In this document: in pieces, positions 1 through 14,295 of the stretch
Layout of the letters: each line of letters begins with the position of its first letter
Position numbering within the stretch: the first letter of the stretch is position 1
Source: Merluccius polli
Lineage: Eukaryota > Chordata > Actinopteri > Gadiformes > Merlucciidae
DNA: 64,000 nucleotides
Direction of reading: 5' to 3'
Assembly (NCBI GenBank): GCA_030340625.1
Contig: JAOPHQ010006263.1
Location: 383,496 to 447,495 of the forward strand
Notes under the pieces: generated by a model
Databases searched by the model: none
What the model saw: only the letters and a program-made list of their open reading frames with translations
What the model was told of the DNA's origin: nothing
Translations under genes and position numbers: made by a program

Positions 1-985
1 ACCCAGGTCCATGTGGGTTCCTAAGGGGGATTACATAGCCTCCAATATAGACGAGTGCACCACCACCTTGTCCTATGCCGTGAACCTCAAGAAAGCCGGA
101 GCCGTGTCCTTTGAATATTTATACCCTGACAACAACATCTACTTTGAATTTTTCGTAAGTGTCTAACAGTTTGAATGCAGTCTTTAGCCACTTTGGTTAG
201 TATTATTTACTCATTTGTGGCCATTTTTGTCTGGGTCGTCTAGGTCCAGAACGACCAGTGCCAGTCCACGGACACGGAGAGCCGGTTTGTGAAGATATCC
301 AATGCCGACTGGAGTCAGTATAATGTAAGCTTGAAAACCCAAAACACCTCATCTTACCTGCCTATTGTCTGTTTATCCTCTTGAATATCTTTTACTACTT
401 TCTGTGTTTAGGTGAAACTAAATAAAGGCACCAACGTTCTGTACTGGAGAACCACAGCGTACCCTCTGCAGGAAACGGCTGTCAAATCTGTTCTGTTGAG
501 GAACATTGCCATCTCAGGTCAGATATTATCTTCACTTTCTGTTGGTTGTTTGACCAGCTCATGTGTTCGCCACTAAATACCCCCCCCCCCCCCCCCACCA
601 ACACTATCGTCTGTTAATAATTACACGTTGTTTTCTGTTTCTGGTCTAGGGGTGGCCTATACGTCAGAGTGCTTCCTTTGCAAGCCGGGCACCTACAGCA
701 CTAAACTAGGATCTGCACGCTGTCAACCCTGCCCTGCAGACTCCTACTCCAACAAGGGTGCGACCGTGTGCCATCAGTGTGAACCAGACACATACGCCGG
801 TAGGTTTATAGTTCAAATCCCAATTCACACCAGTGACTCAAATATTTATTTTCCAACTGATTCATTTTGATTAATTTATTCTGAATGTTGAGCTGTAGTA
901 TAGTAGCAGTACTATACTATACTAAACTAAACTATACTTTAAGCCTGTTGTACCTCATGAGTCCACATAAAGGCCAGGTTATCTG

Positions 986-1038
<53 letters not shown>

Positions 1039-4000
1039 CTCTCTTATCTCCGGATCTTAATGTGGGAGATGTGTGTGTTTCTCTGCATGGCCACGGGCTC
1101 TTTCCTCTGACTCGGCCAATGTTTTCCCAGAGGCTGGTTCAGGGAGTTGCAAAGTGAGACCTGCATGTACAAACAGTGACTACTTCTACACTCACACTCC
1201 ATGTGACTTCAATGGCCAGGTACTGAACACAAACACCTGTGTGTGTAGTGGGAGACAGAGGCTGGCAAGCATGCAATCAAAATGAGAGTAGCTACTAATG
1301 AATGCTGCAGGTTAAAGTTAAATATAAACTAAGCAATGTCAACATGAAATGCAATGCAAGAACAACACGAGCCAAAACAAAATAGCTAAATAAATGTGTC
1401 AGTTTAAAAGTCAGCTTATGACTTTTCAAGGTAAAACACAGCAAAGTATTAACCTGAACATTTATATAAGTGTGTGTGTGTGTTAGCTGTGACCATCTGG
1501 TGTGACTATTGGGTTTCCTTAAATATCAGCTGTCCTGGCAAACAGCGCTCTTCAAAGCTGTTCATCTGGCTCCTTAATTTTCCTATTTTGATATATCGTA
1601 TATTTTATTAATCCAAGACTGGAAATATGGGTGTCACAGCACAGGACACTAATAAGTATTAAAGGAAAATAATTAAATAATATGTTGGTAGTGCACCATA
1701 TTATAATTAATGAATCATCACTGGATGATTTCATCATGCATCTCTCATCAGACCCAGCTCATGTACAAGTGGATGGAGCCGAAGATTTGCAGTGAGAGTG
1801 CCGTTGGAGCAGTGAGTCTTCCCGCCTCCGGCCAGAAGACAGCCTGCCCTCCCTGTAACCCGGGCTTCTTCCTCACCAACACCTCCACCTGCGAACCCTG
1901 CTCCAATGACTTCTATTCCAATGGAACAGGTGTTGTACCTCCTTGACCACTCTCTCTGAAGCCTAAACTAGTGTATTTCAGTGGTTGCATTGAATAACAT
2001 TGGTATATATGGTTTAATTTGCAGTGTATTACCAGTACACATTTATAAGTTTGAAAGTTGGAGCACAGAATACAATAGATACAATACATATTTTAAATGA
2101 TCTGTCAGTTTCAGGTCCTAGTTGGAATGTGGATGAATTACTCCTTATTGCCGTAATCATTTATCTTATAAATGCCAAAATATATATGTTTTTCATTCTT
2201 CTTCTTGTGATCCCTTTCATATTCTCTACCTCAATTCACAACACAACACCAGCTTGTGCCAAGTGTCCCGCTGGTACGGAACCTGTGGTCGGCTTCACGT
2301 ACAAATGGTGGAACACCATGCCCAGCAACATGAGGAGCTTTGCTTTGCGTCGCGAATACACCTTCAACATGGAGCAAAGCACAGGTGAGAGGCACATACA
2401 CCTATCAGAGAGTCTGCCACGGGTCACATGCTATGAGAGTCAGCTCAGGTGAAGGGGAAAATGATGATTGTGTGATAATAAAAGGTTTTAGTTTTTAATA
2501 GATGTGTTGTATGGTTATGTAAGGATGGGAGTTGGCCGGGGAGTACATCTACACGGTCTCCGGAGAACAGGACTCCGACTATGTGGTCCTGACACTCAAT
2601 GTCCCTGGATACAGGTGAGGACAAAAACACACCAGAGAAAAAAAAAACGAGGATTCAAGTTGGTTTGCATTGTTAGCACTAGGCCTATGTGTTATGTATC
2701 AGCCGACATAAAAACAGCTTAAACAATTCCCTCAAATTAAACAACAAAAGCAATACCATATTTTGCTTGGGAATGAAAAGTGTCAAACTACGTGAGAGAG
2801 TGAATCGCTCCCACATTCTGAAACCTCCGCAAGTGAGACTTTGGCTTTGCTTGCCAAATAGGGTACAGCAGAAACAGAAGACTGAATCAGATTCTTCTGA
2901 GTACACTAACCATGACTAACCATGACCAAATGGTTTCTCCATTTTCCATCTTCATGAAATATCTGTCCTTAGTAAAACGACAGCGCGATTCGCTCTGTGG
3001 AAAGTTAATGTCCTCTAACTGAACGGGACCTCTCCTAAAAATATCGATCTGTTGGTCACTGGTAATATGCGTTGGCCAACGTGCCGGATCGGTCTCAGTG
3101 AATGCTCGTGGCATTATAGCAGGAGAGGGCTCTAACAATCTTATATAATATCTCCTCGAAAGGCTGCCTCAATCCTTGGCCAAAGACGATGCAACCGAGC
3201 TGTCCCGGATCACCTTCGTCTTTGAAACAAAGTGCACTGCCGACTGCACGCTACACTTCATGGCGGTGAGGATGAAAACCAACATGTCATGTAATACATA
3301 ATGTCAGTAATATGTCAGGAATATTTGACGGCAAGTTGAATGTGTTTAATGGTGTATTTGTGTGTCTTGTGTGTCTCAGGGTTACACGCAGATGAATAAC
3401 AATATCGTGGAGAAGTGGCACGGCACCACAGGCAAGCAGTCCTACTCCTATGTGGTCCAGGATAACATCACTACCAGCTTCACGTGGGCCTTTCGACGCA
3501 CGCAGCAGCATGGCACGGTCGGTCCCAAGCAACATATTCATACCCATATTAATATAGTCATATTCTTTTGATATTAAGAATAATAATGTTATTAATAATG
3601 TTCATAATATGAACCCTCATTCATATGAATGCTCATTTCTTTGAACGAACACAAACATAAATCGATAAAAATGTTATATCTTTTTAAATTATATTCATTA
3701 TATTTATATTTATTTATTATACTTGGATAAAGCTCAGATAAAAACATATATAGCTACTGGCCTTACGTTCAACAGAGGAACCACACGAGCGACGTTGCCA
3801 AGATCTATTCCATCGTCATCACCAACGCCATCGACGGCGTGGCCTCCCAGTGTCGCCAGTGTGCGGTGGGGTCTTCTGACCTCTCTGCCTGCGTGCCCTG
3901 CCCACCCGGACACTACATGGTCAATGGCACCGGTGTGTGTAAGAGCTGCCCACCAAACACCTTCATCAGGCCCCAGCAGATCATAGGAGAGGGGGCCTGC

Positions 4001-5083
4001 ATCCCCTGTGGACCCAACACCTACAAAAACAAGGTCAGGAGAAACTTACTATTGCAGGCTTATGACTAAAGGATGAATATTGAGTTCTTTTTTTTTTTTT
4101 TACTGTTTTATTATAAGGTTATGTAAGTATTTTATTGATCCCAGAGGGGAAATAAAGGTGTAGCAGGAGCACACGGGGGAAGCAATGTGGCCACATTTGC
4201 CGTGTTTTCACCGCAGGAACTTTCCCCAGGAACTAGGAACCCTTGGAGGAACTCAGGGCATTTCCACCGCAGGGACCAGGGTCTAAATTAAGTTGGGGGG
4301 GACATTATTTTACCCATAGACATATGTATGCCATTACCAGCAGACCGTTCACACAGAAGTCAGCCAAGTATCCCAGAATGCATTTGGCACCAAGTGGCAG
4401 TGGTAGCGGAGATTTGAAAGCAGGCTAAAAGCTGTTTTAATTTGACTGTTTATATGTCACTTTATTGAGTTTTAGTATTTTTTCGGTCGATAAAGTCACC
4501 CTGTAGATTTCCAATGTGTGGTCAGTTTATCTAAAGACTAATGTTGTTGAATCATTGCCACTAAATGTTAGCAACCCGAATCAGCTGTGTATTTGCTGTC
4601 TTGAACACACCCCATTCCTCCTGCTAACGATAAAAATCACATTCACATTCTATGTTTATTTTGACTGGATATTATTTGCTATAAAACCTGCTTGGACAGA
4701 TCCGACTCCCAAAACAAGGTTGTCCAGTTGTCGCTCCACTGAACTGAACGATTCATACACGCATTGTTGTTGTGTTTGCTGTCTTGAACACACCCCATTC
4801 CTCCTGCCAATGAATAGGTGCATCCCAAGTCTCTTATTTGATATTTCCTTGTTCCTCGATCCTCGTTTGCACCAGAAGTCGTTCGGGTCAGCCATTTTGA
4901 AGGACGTCCCAAAGCTCTTATTTCTGCTCCAAGCAGCGAGAAACCGAGAGCGGTGATCACCGAGGAGCTAGGAGCGAGGATACATGAGAGCATCCTTCCC
5001 GTAACCACTCCTCCGAACATCAGGCACATTTGAATGAAATGACAGCGAAACAGTACCAAGTGCCCGTTATTTTATGCTTCTTA

Positions 5084-5125
<42 letters not shown>

Positions 5126-8100
5126 TAATAATAATAACTTTATGTATATAGTACACCAGAAACGGAGGTCGCTTCACATGATGCTTCAGTTCAGAGGAAA
5201 GGACGTCTCATTTCTCTATTCATATTTCCGCGTTTCCTCTCTCCTCTCATGGTTTCCTTGCTTCTCTCCATGCACCCTCGGTAGGAGAGTCTAAATCGCA
5301 AGGAAAGGACGCAAGTGAGGGAAACGTGGATGCAATTTAAGAAACTTGGGAAGCACCCAATGAGTCGTGGAATGATTTGAATCATACACTCTGTAGCCCA
5401 ACGAATCACGTTTGCTCACAACTGACTGAGAGCTCAACTGAACTGACTGATGAACAAATCTTTCAGAAAGTGATTCAGTTCATTCGTTCACCCAAAAGAT
5501 TTTTCTATTGAACGAATCATGCGCAATCGTTGGCCTCGCTTAAACATTGAAATAGCTGCTAAATAGCCTACGTTAATTATTAAAACCATTAACCCCCCCC
5601 CCCCCCACTTGCAGCAACCTCAATTAGTTAGTTTCTATGGCCGCAACCGAGTAGTGGGAGCGCCACAATGGAAAGCAAAATCCTGGGGTTGAGAACCCTA
5701 GAACATATTATTACAACCAGTTAGTTTAAAGTGCAGTTGTCTTTTTAAAAAAAACAACAACTTACGAACGAATTACAAACAAACAGATATTCAGGCTCAG
5801 CCCTTTGGCTCACCTTCATCATCGGTACTAAACCCCAAATACTCACAAACAGGGGCAGAGGCTTTTTTACTAGTATGCTATCCCCATATCTCGCAGTCGC
5901 CGTCTTTCTCAGCTCAGCTATACCTGTTCCACAAGTAAACTACAATACTGCCTCATCCTCGCAGGTCTTTAGGCCGCGGTGGAGACGCAGTCAACAACGG
6001 AACTTTATAGGAAGGGAGGAAGGAACTTTATAGTTTTATGAAAAGAAGTTTCTGGGACTAAAAGTACCGGGTACTTTGGGTGGAAACGTGACTAGAAATA
6101 GGAATGATATCTTGCCCATGGACAGCTTAACACGTCTAACCAGAAAGTCTCTAACTATTCATGGTCTGGTCTGTTACTCCTGTGTGTCCTCCAGGCCTCC
6201 TCCGCCTGTGTCAGTGACTGTACTCTTCAGGTGCAGAGTGGAGCAGGGCAGCTCCTGCACTATAACTTCTCCTCCCTGGCCAACGTCACAGGCTTCAGAA
6301 GCAGCCCCCGCTTCACCAGCGGAGGCCTGCGATACTTCCAGCACTTCCACTTGGGGCTGTGTGGGAAAGAGGTGGGAATCTATTCATATGTAATATTTCA
6401 TCATTATTTCACTTGTATCCTAAGTGACTTGTGAATTCAGACACAGGTCATTAGGGCAAAGAAAATGGGGGTGTGGAGTCCACAGCTCTTCCTTGAACAA
6501 CTAGGGTCGTCAATTCCTAGCGATCCCCAATGTCTAACACACAGACTGCCACCCCAGCCTAACCACCCACATCCAGGGCATACTATCACAACCCAAACAC
6601 CACCACCTGGACATGAACATTATCGAACCCTGTACCTTTTTGACCACCCTAGGTACCACACTACCCTGCCCTGCAGCCATGTCTTTATGCATGAACGATG
6701 TGTTTGATCCCCTGTGGTCTCCTCTCCCCATAGCACAGAAAGCTGGCCGTGTGTGTGGATAACGTGACGGAGCAGCGGAGGGAGGTGCGAGGTTATGCCT
6801 GCCAGTCCATGGTGGTCCCATCTGACACCAGGGGCCAGGGCGCGGTCTCCTCCCAGCCCTTTGTGATCGCCGACATGTTAGTTGGTAAGGGCTGTCACTT
6901 TGTTGAATGTGCTTTTAACATAACATGATTGTATTGTTACATACATGAGCATAATTACATAATTTACAATACTGAGCAACGCAATATGTATTGCAATTAA
7001 ATGATTGTCAATGGTATACATACAATATGATATTTACAAATATGTATACAACGTAATGTCATGTGTGTGTTTTTCTTTGTGAAGGTGTGACCACAGAAAA
7101 AACCCTGGATCACATTTCTTCTCTGGAAAACATGTTCCCAGTGGACACAGCCCTGCCTGATGTCATATTTTATTACAGGTTACACAGCTAATTTTCATCT
7201 AATATGTGTGTTTTGGTATGTTTTATTGTGACGATGCAAGAGTAATCAATGTTATTAAAACTCACAAAATGACATCACATGACGTCATTAATGTGACATT
7301 GTGTCTGCAGGTCGAGTGAGACAACGCAGGCTTGTAAAAAGGGCAGGTCAACTACGATCAGAATGAGATGTGATTCTTCTTTGACAGCCGGGCACCAAAT
7401 CTCTCTTCCCAGGTACACTACACCGCCTGCATACCTAAAACAGTCATAAAATAGTCATTTAATTAACATAGGACTCTGTACTGTGCCATCTTGTGTACTC
7501 AAGCAAAAAGGAGCTTGTAGAATTTACCTTTGGGTTTTTCCATAGGCTGTATAAAAGTTTTCCATAATAAACAATGCCCCTAGTGCCCCTAGTGGTTAGT
7601 TCATTGAAGATCAGTGTGTATATTGACAAGACAATACTTTTTTATCTCGCATTGTTTTCTTGCAGTTACTGTCCAGAGGGGACGTGTGACGGCTGTTCCT
7701 TCCACTTCTTGTGGCGAAGCCAGGATGCATGTCCACTCTGCACCCCAGACCATTACAGAGAGATTGTCAGTGCATGTGTCCAAGGAATACAGGTAGAAAA
7801 CTATAACTATATCATATGTACAATATATTGTATAGATTATTGTAGGTACTGATACAAATGTGTGTGTGTGTGTGTATGTGTGTTGTAGAGGACAACCTAT
7901 GTGTGGCAGCAGCCCCTGCAGTGCTACGCCGGGGTTTCCCTGCCGGCACAGAAAATCAATGCTTGCGTGAGCCTGGATTTCTGGCTTAAGTTCGGGGTTT
8001 CCATGGGAACGGTGGCTGCTTTGCTGCTCATCGGGGTGAGCTGTTACTTCTGGAAGAGGACACGCAAGTAAGCATCTCTCTCTCTCTCTAGGTGTAGGGG

Positions 8101-8675
8101 GGGGGGGGTATTTAGTTCGTTGTAATCTGCAACCTCACCGCTAGATGCCACTAAATTTTACACACTGCACCTTTAACTGTATATTTGCCATAGTGCCATT
8201 CTTTACTGCAGGGCTGAGAGCAGGTTGGCCTGTGTTATTAGGAGTCCGCCAGTTCGTAAAAAGGTGTGTGTGCTGTGTCTCTCCCCAGACTGGAGTACAA
8301 GTACTCCAAGCTGATGACCGCTGGAGACAAGGAGGAGTGTGAGCTCCCGGCGGCCGACAGCTGTGCCATCATGGAGGGTGAGGACACCGAGGACGACCTC
8401 ATCTACCTCACAAAGAAATCCTTCTTCCACAAGGCCAAGATTTACTCCAGAGAGGTCAGCACCACCCCACCACCCCCTCAAACACACACCATACAATCAC
8501 ACACAAGCACGCACACACACCTTCCATTTATATATATAACCAAACTTACATGGGAAGAAACTGAAATGTTATGTTTATTATTCTTTTTTTTCAGAGGACT
8601 TCGGATGGATTTGATTCGGTTCCATTGAAGTCGTCGAGCCTGCTGAGAAACCAAGAGGACATGGATGAGTGCTGA
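1..8675 (+). CDS. elapor1: ELAPOR-family endosome/lysosome transmembrane protein (ELAPOR1-like), 5'-partial
   Basis: Family members are type I membrane proteins of late endosomes/lysosomes linked to autophagy and apoptosis control. Exons read: 2-154, 244-324, 412-517, 650-799, 1131-1219, 1752-1929, 2253-2384, 2524-2614, 3163-3265, 3380-3517, 3776-4033, 6195-6371, 6734-6884, 7085-7178, 7311-7412, 7666-7792, 7889-8067, 8289-8454, 8595-8675; the phases join without a break. Visible landmarks: VPKGDYIASN start region, cysteine-rich CxxC modules (CLCKPGTYS, CPPCNPGFF), GTEPVVGFTYKWWNTMP, GTCDGCSFHFLW, a membrane helix near 7985-8050 followed by YFWKR, and a tail with LPAADSCAIMEGED. The ending RTSDGFDSVPLK resembles the ELAPOR1 rather than the ELAPOR2 tail as I remember them; elsewhere the protein looks mixed, so the paralogue call is moderate. 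The signal peptide and first exons lie outside the window. The 3517 donor (GTCGGT) is weak. Confidence 0.88.
580..596. repeat. Poly(C) tract
   Basis: 17 consecutive C in the intron before the ELAPOR exon at 650. Confidence 0.95.
990..1037. repeat. (GT)n microsatellite
   Basis: About 23 GT units in the intron preceding the ELAPOR exon at 1131. Confidence 0.95.
4817..5358. mobile_element. 0.54-kb MITE with (TAA)n core
   Basis: The ends are inverted: GGTGCATCCCAAGTCTCTTA on the left and, on the other strand, GGGTGCTTCCCAAGTTTCTT on the right. Flanks AATGAATA and AATGAGTC look like a decayed 8-bp target duplication. Sequences matching both halves recur at 11018-11260 and 19065-19420, in inverted orientation, so this is the most intact copy in the window and serves as its reference. 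Confidence 0.6.
5085..5136. repeat. (TAA)n microsatellite
   Basis: Interrupted TAA/ATA repeat inside the 4817-5358 MITE; the related half-copy at 19070 carries the complementary (TTA)n at the same relative place. Confidence 0.9.
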
Positions 8676-10980
8676 ATCAGATGAACAAACAGAACCTGTT
8701 GTTCAGACCACATTAAGGAGTGGTTTGCCTGGGTGGTTTCTACCACCAGGAGTGGAGCATCTCTAGTGGACGCCTCAGAAAGGGGAAAGATGAGACAGTA
8801 GAAAACAACGTCTCAATGCTTGAGATAGTGTAGGACTTTTAAATGCTGCTTGTGCCCGATGAAATGTATATTATTATTTCAAAAGAGTTAATGTGCCATA
8901 CCGCCTATAAGATCCTCAATACAAAAGTAGACCTCTGTAATGGGGTGTTTTAAAGTTTTAAAGACCTTACATAAACTACAGACGTTTATGTTGGACTATT
9001 GTCTCAGAACGTTTTTTGATTGAATGTTTCACCTATAGGCCTACTGTCTAGATGTTGGTATAGCTTAGTTGTTTTTGTTTTTGGCTATGCCATCCTATCT
9101 ACCTTTGATAAAATGTTTTGCAATTTTTAAAGTTCCCATTATTCGGATTTCGTTGAAACATAAAAGATTTATAAAAAAACTGGATGTCGCTTTCCCTTCC
9201 TCCTCATGGCGTTTCATTTGTGTAGTTGTATTATTGAACGTGTTGTTGTAAGGTGATGTTGTAGGCCTGTACTCCGGTGTTGGGTGGTTTTTCTTATAAT
9301 ACATACATAATACGTATAATATATACGTATTATGTATGTGATACGTATACGTATGTAATACGTATAATATGTATAACATATTATAATACGTCCATGGATG
9401 GGCTCACGATGATCAACGTGGATTTTTAACAATTGTGATCAACCAATCAATTGTCTGCATTATTGCCAGCTCCACTCGCAGCACGGGTAGTACACATTAA
9501 AATGCTGGTAGTACTACGCTGGTAGTACTACGCATCTATGGAAGGCCATTTGAGCAAATAACTGATCATAATAAAATAATTGATATTATGTTGAAAACCA
9601 CACATAAATAATGTAAAAACAAAAATGTCTAAAACCATTGGAATATTCATTGCATACATTACATACAATCCATACATTACCTACTGTGTGGAGGCATGGG
9701 GAAACACATACAAAACCAACACTAATTCCAATTTCAATTCTAGTTGATCTTAAAACTGAACAGGTACAAAGCGCAAAATAATTTACTTCCTAACTGTATT
9801 CAGAGGTTGTTTGAAATGAGAGAGAGCCAGTATGAACTTAGGGGAATAGGTATAGGCTATGTTTAATCAAAAGCAAAGATACTTATGTATCTCTTGCCAG
9901 AAGGCAGCAGGGTGAACAGGCTGTTGCCGGGGTGTATATATAGTGCACACTGAGGTCATTTCATTTTCAATAGACTATGGGATGAAAACCTAGACAATTG
10001 AATGTACATTTATTGTGAACAGCATTGTGTGACAGTGCTGTGATTTTTGTAGGCTTGGGACGCTGGTTCTCTACTGGTTCCTCTATGAGAGGGTGTGGGC
10101 TATTGTACAACAAACATGACACACTTGATTATTGAAGGCGTAAGACCTAGGCCACCGACGCACTCTGTCAGGGCTTCCCATGCTGGTTGGTCCCCAGCTC
10201 TCCATCCACTCTAGGGTGGGTCAGTAAAGTCAGTACCTAGCGTAAGACCTATAGGGGAAAGACCTGTGGAGACCATACGGTGACCCTGTACCCCAAGCTC
10301 ATGGTTTGTCAGGCACACCACAGGCTCAAAGGCCAGAAACTGATATGAACACCACATGCTATGTGCCTCATGGCATACACCACTCACATATTTTCAATTC
10401 ATTCTTGAGACCTCACATCACAGCAGCATCGTGAGCTATTTCTCCAAATGTGGTTTAAAATTGATCCAGTGGCATTGGCCTACCATTTCCATCATAACAG
10501 GCATAGGCTACTACTAGGCTACGGTCAATATATTTTGATGCCAGGTTTATATAACATGTTTTTATTATGTTTAATTACTATTAACAATTATAATATTAGA
10601 CATATCATCTGATCTGGCAAAAATATGTAGCTTTTGGCGCCCCCCTGTGGGTGGCACCCTAGCGTGCAAACTGTGCAGTGTGACTTCCTCATCGTCCGTG
10701 GCTGTCTCGTACAATCCCAACATGTGCGGTTGCAATTTGAAATGACAGCGTGAGCTGTCATTAGAGCTGTCAACAGCTATGCTGTTAGTTTCAAACTAGC
10801 AGGTTACTAAATCCGGTTACAGCAATAGGTTAGTCATGTCCTGACAAGTGACGTGTGCTGACATTGAATTTAAGCATTTCAGTTCGTTGTCGCTTCAACG
10901 TGACGACGAGCTACGATGTAAACAAGGAAGCGCTTGAGATTTGGCGAAGGCATCTCATAAATAATGAACGACGGACAACA
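8676..10980. other. ELAPOR 3' UTR and downstream intergenic DNA
   Basis: The first several hundred bases should be 3' UTR. No strong polyadenylation signal follows closely; ATTAAA at 9496 and AATAAA at 9570 are candidates. 9296-9400 is an AT-rich stretch with many overlapping palindromic TACGTA/ATACGTAT words. No gene was recognised in the rest. Confidence 0.6.
9296..9400. repeat. AT-rich palindromic TACGTA cluster
   Basis: Repeated ATACGTAT/TACGTATA words on both strands, self-complementary throughout; no coding role. Confidence 0.7.
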
Positions 10981-12167
10981 TGACGACACACAACATGTTA
11001 AAGACACTGTGGACTAGGGGTGCATCTCATGTCTCTTAAATTACATCCACGTTTCCCTCACTTACGTCCTTTCCCTTGCGTCTTAGTCTACTGCTGCCCA
11101 CCGAGGATGCATGGAGAGACGCAAGGAAACCATGCGAGGAGAGAGGAAAGGAGGAAATGTGTTTCTAGAGAAACGGCCTTTCCTCTGAGGCGTGTTGTGA
11201 AGGGACGTCCGCTTTTGATGACGGCGGCACAGCTGATCTGCTGTCACCGTACTGACACAACCCCCCCCCCCCCCCCCCCCTTCATGTCTCCATTTAGACA
11301 CATTTACTTCCGTAAAGAAATTGGCAGACTTATCCTTTTGCTTCATTCATTACTTGTTGCTTGCGTTCCCTTGTTGGGATTTCATTGTAACCGTTAAGGC
11401 CTTTACACACCAAGGACGAAACTAAAATGCGTAATATTCGTTGGCGAATATTCGCGTTCAAACCTTTCACACCGAGACCGACACGAGTGATCGCTTCCAC
11501 GGAAAATTTAACGTTTGCAACGTTACAAAACCACTCGTTGACGTGGACCTCCGAGCAGCAGAAGTAGCGACGACGAGTTTACGATGAATGGTTTGGTTTT
11601 TTATGAATGGTTTTCTATACGTTCCCTTGGCAACGAAGTAGGCCACGCCCCTCTTTTGTAGGCCACTCACAGTTAAGTTCAGCTGCAATACTTCCCCAGC
11701 TGTTACCTTTATATTCACTATCTTTGTACTCTTTGCATTGTTTGTCAAAGAGGGCGCTACGCTGTGGATCAATCTATCGATATCCGTAGTGTTATGTGAC
11801 ATTATGCTATGCTATCCACGGCTATACGGCTGCTATGACCATATGGCTATGACAACGCTCCCGAAAATCTATAGGGGTTTTGCGCAACATACTTCCGCAT
11901 TCTGCGAAACAGGTCTCATCACATCCGGTTCAGGTCCGCTGTACCGCGCTCACATTATTTTATTTATTAATCCGCACTTCCAGACCGTCACCGGGGCTTC
12001 AGAGTAATGTGTCCGAGGAGAGCAGCCCTCTCCCGGACTCACTCGCTCACTAACATTCAGAATTTCAGATGTTAAATAAAACTAGAAAATGCATTTCCTG
12101 CAGAAAACGCGTGTGAATGCTGGAAGCTGAATGATAAGCGCAAAGCAGAAATATAAAATGAATTGAT

Positions 12168-13035
12168 CTGAAGAATCTGAAAGTAGTAGTATAAGCTGAA
12201 ATAGTAGAAGAATCTGAAAGTAGTAGAAGAAGCTGAAATAGTAGAAGAATCTGAAAGTAGTAGTATAAGCTGAAATAGTAGAAGAATCTGAAAGTAGTAG
12301 TATAAGCTGAAATAGTAGAAGAATCTGAAAGTAGTAGTAGAAGCTGAAATAGTAGAAGAATCTGAAAGTAGTAGTATAAGCTGAAATAGTAGAAGAATCT
12401 GAAAGTAGTAGAAGAAGCTGAAATAGTAGAAGAATCTGAAAGTAGTAGTATAAGCTGAAATAGTAGAAGAATCTGAAAGTAGTAGTAGAAGCTGAAATAG
12501 TAGAAGAATCTGAAAGTAGTAGTATAAGCTGAAATAGTAGAAGAATCTGAAAGTAGTAGAAGAAGCTGAAATAGTAGAAGAATCTGAAAGTAGTAGTATA
12601 AGCTGAAATAGTAGAAGCTGAAATAGTATAAGCTGAAATAGTAGAAGAATCTGAAAGTAGTAGTAGAAGCTGAAATAGTAGAAGAATCTGAAAGTAGTAG
12701 AAGAAGCTGAAATAGAAGAAGAATCTGAAAGTAGTATTATAAGCTGAAATAGTAGAAGAATCTGAAAGTAGTAGTAGAAGCTGAAATAGTAGAAGAAGCT
12801 GAAAGTAGTAGTAGAAGCTGAAATAGTAGAAGAAGCCGAAAGTAGTAGTAGAAGCTGAAATAGTAGAAGAATCTGAAAGTAGTAGTAGAAGCTGAAATAG
12901 TAGAAGAATCTGAAAGTAGTAGTAGAAGCTGAAATAGTAGAATTATCAAAGTAGTAGAAGTAGTTGAAATTGTAGTAGTAGCTGAAATAGTAGAAGAATC
13001 TGAAATAGTAGAAGTAGCTGAAAGTAGTAGTAGCC
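12168..13035. repeat. 37-bp satellite array, copy 1
   Basis: Tandem units built from GAAGCTGAAATAGTA, GAAGAATCTG and AAAGTAGTAGTA (37 bp), with shortened variants. The minus strand has no stop codon in most of the array, which yields long spurious hydrophobic/serine-rich reading frames. Confidence 0.95.
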
Positions 13036-13195
13036 GAATTAGTAATACTAATAGCTTTAATTGTTTGATCGATGGGAAACGGTTGAAATTTGAATTAGTT
13101 ACGACGTAAAGCATTGGGAGAATAAGAGGCTGGGCGGCCGTCCGCCCATTGATTTATATTGGAAAAATAAATGTATACTACAATTTACTATTGCG

Positions 13196-13460
13196 GGCAC
13201 CCCCCCCCCCCCCCCCCCAGCCGTAGGTCCGCGGTGTGTTTGTGTTACTATTGGGGGCACCCCCCCCCCCCCCCCCCCCCCCCGGCCGTAGGTCCGCGGT
13301 GTGTTTGTTTGTGTTACTATTGCGGGCACCCCCCCCGTAGGTCCGCGGTGTGTTTGTTTGTGTTACTATTGCGGGCACCCCCCCCCCCCCCCCGTAGGTC
13401 CGCGGTGTGTTTGTTTGTGTTACTATTGCCCGCCCCGCCCCCCCCCGTCGGCCGTAGCTC
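13196..13460. repeat. Poly(C) minisatellite, copy 1
   Basis: Five units of the form GTAGGTCCGCGGTGTGTTTG, TGTTACTATTGCGGGCAC and a variable C run of 7 to about 23 bases. Open frames seen here on both strands are artefacts of repetition. Confidence 0.95.
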
Positions 13461-13870
13461 CGCGGTGACGCCATGACGCTCGAACGTGAACGTCGTTTTA
13501 CGGCAGCGGAAGATTTACGACAGCCAGCATACAGACAGTGAGCAACGGACTTCACATGATATTATTCACAACTCGGATTAATTTAATGAAACCCATTGAT
13601 TCTTTTGATCGGTGGACCCCCTTTGATTGGATATTATGGGATATACAAGTCTGTACATTTTTTGAACGAAGGTAAACGATTGAGAATTGATTTAGTTAGG
13701 CCAGAGATCAATGTGTAATCGATGTGTAAACTGTGATTCTGAATAAATATAAATGCTATCGAAATTTCGTTTGGATATCGTTATTATTGAATATACAAAT
13801 CTGTAGATTAGTGACATTTTTTGAATGAAGGTTAGCGGTTGAAATGTGAATGAATTAGTTACGACGTGTT

Positions 13871-14284
13871 AAACAGTGGAAGGTCCGCCGGTTACAATGG
13901 GACGAACGGTAGAATATGACGATTTGAAACTAAAACTGCGATACAGAAAAAAGTATAACAGCTATCGAAATTTCGTGAACACGGCTAGATAGATACAAAT
14001 CTCTAGATTTGTTTAATTGTTTGAACGATGGGAAACGGTTGAAATTTGAAATAGTTACGACGTAAAGCAGCGGAAGTAAACAGTGGAAGGTCCGCCGGTT
14101 ACAATGGGACGAACGGTAGAATATGACGATTTGAAACTAAAACTGCGATACAGAAAAAAGTATAACAGCTATCGAAATTTCGTGAACACGGCTAGATGGA
14201 GACAAATCTCTAGATTTGTTTAATTGTTTGAACGATGGGAAAAGGTTGAAATTTGAATTAGTTACGACGTAAAGAATGTGAAGA
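13871..14284. repeat. 207-bp direct tandem duplication, copy 1
   Basis: AAACAGTGGAAGGTCCGCCG recurs at 13871 and 14078 (offset 207 bp), and both copies continue in parallel to GTTACGACGTAAAG. The same pair occurs in the second large copy near 16505 and 16715. Confidence 0.85.
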
Positions 14285-14295
14285 ATTAAGAGGCT

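Larger units (their letters stand above)
4204..6088. mobile_element. Degenerate TIR DNA transposon in the ELAPOR intron
   Basis: The long intron 4034-6194 begins a repeat at GTTTTCACCGCAGGAAC (4204) and ends near GTACTTTGGGTGGAAACG (6072-6089), imperfect inverted ends with the GGAACTTT/AAAGTACC flavour of a common fish MITE family. It contains no coding potential that I trust, and itself hosts another MITE (4817-5358), a (TAA)n tract and a poly(C) run at 5593-5606. Superfamily not assigned. Confidence 0.45.

Noticed and set aside
12168..13035. CRISPR-like array of regular repeats
   Set aside because: Units are contiguous with no unique spacers and the setting is vertebrate; this is a satellite.
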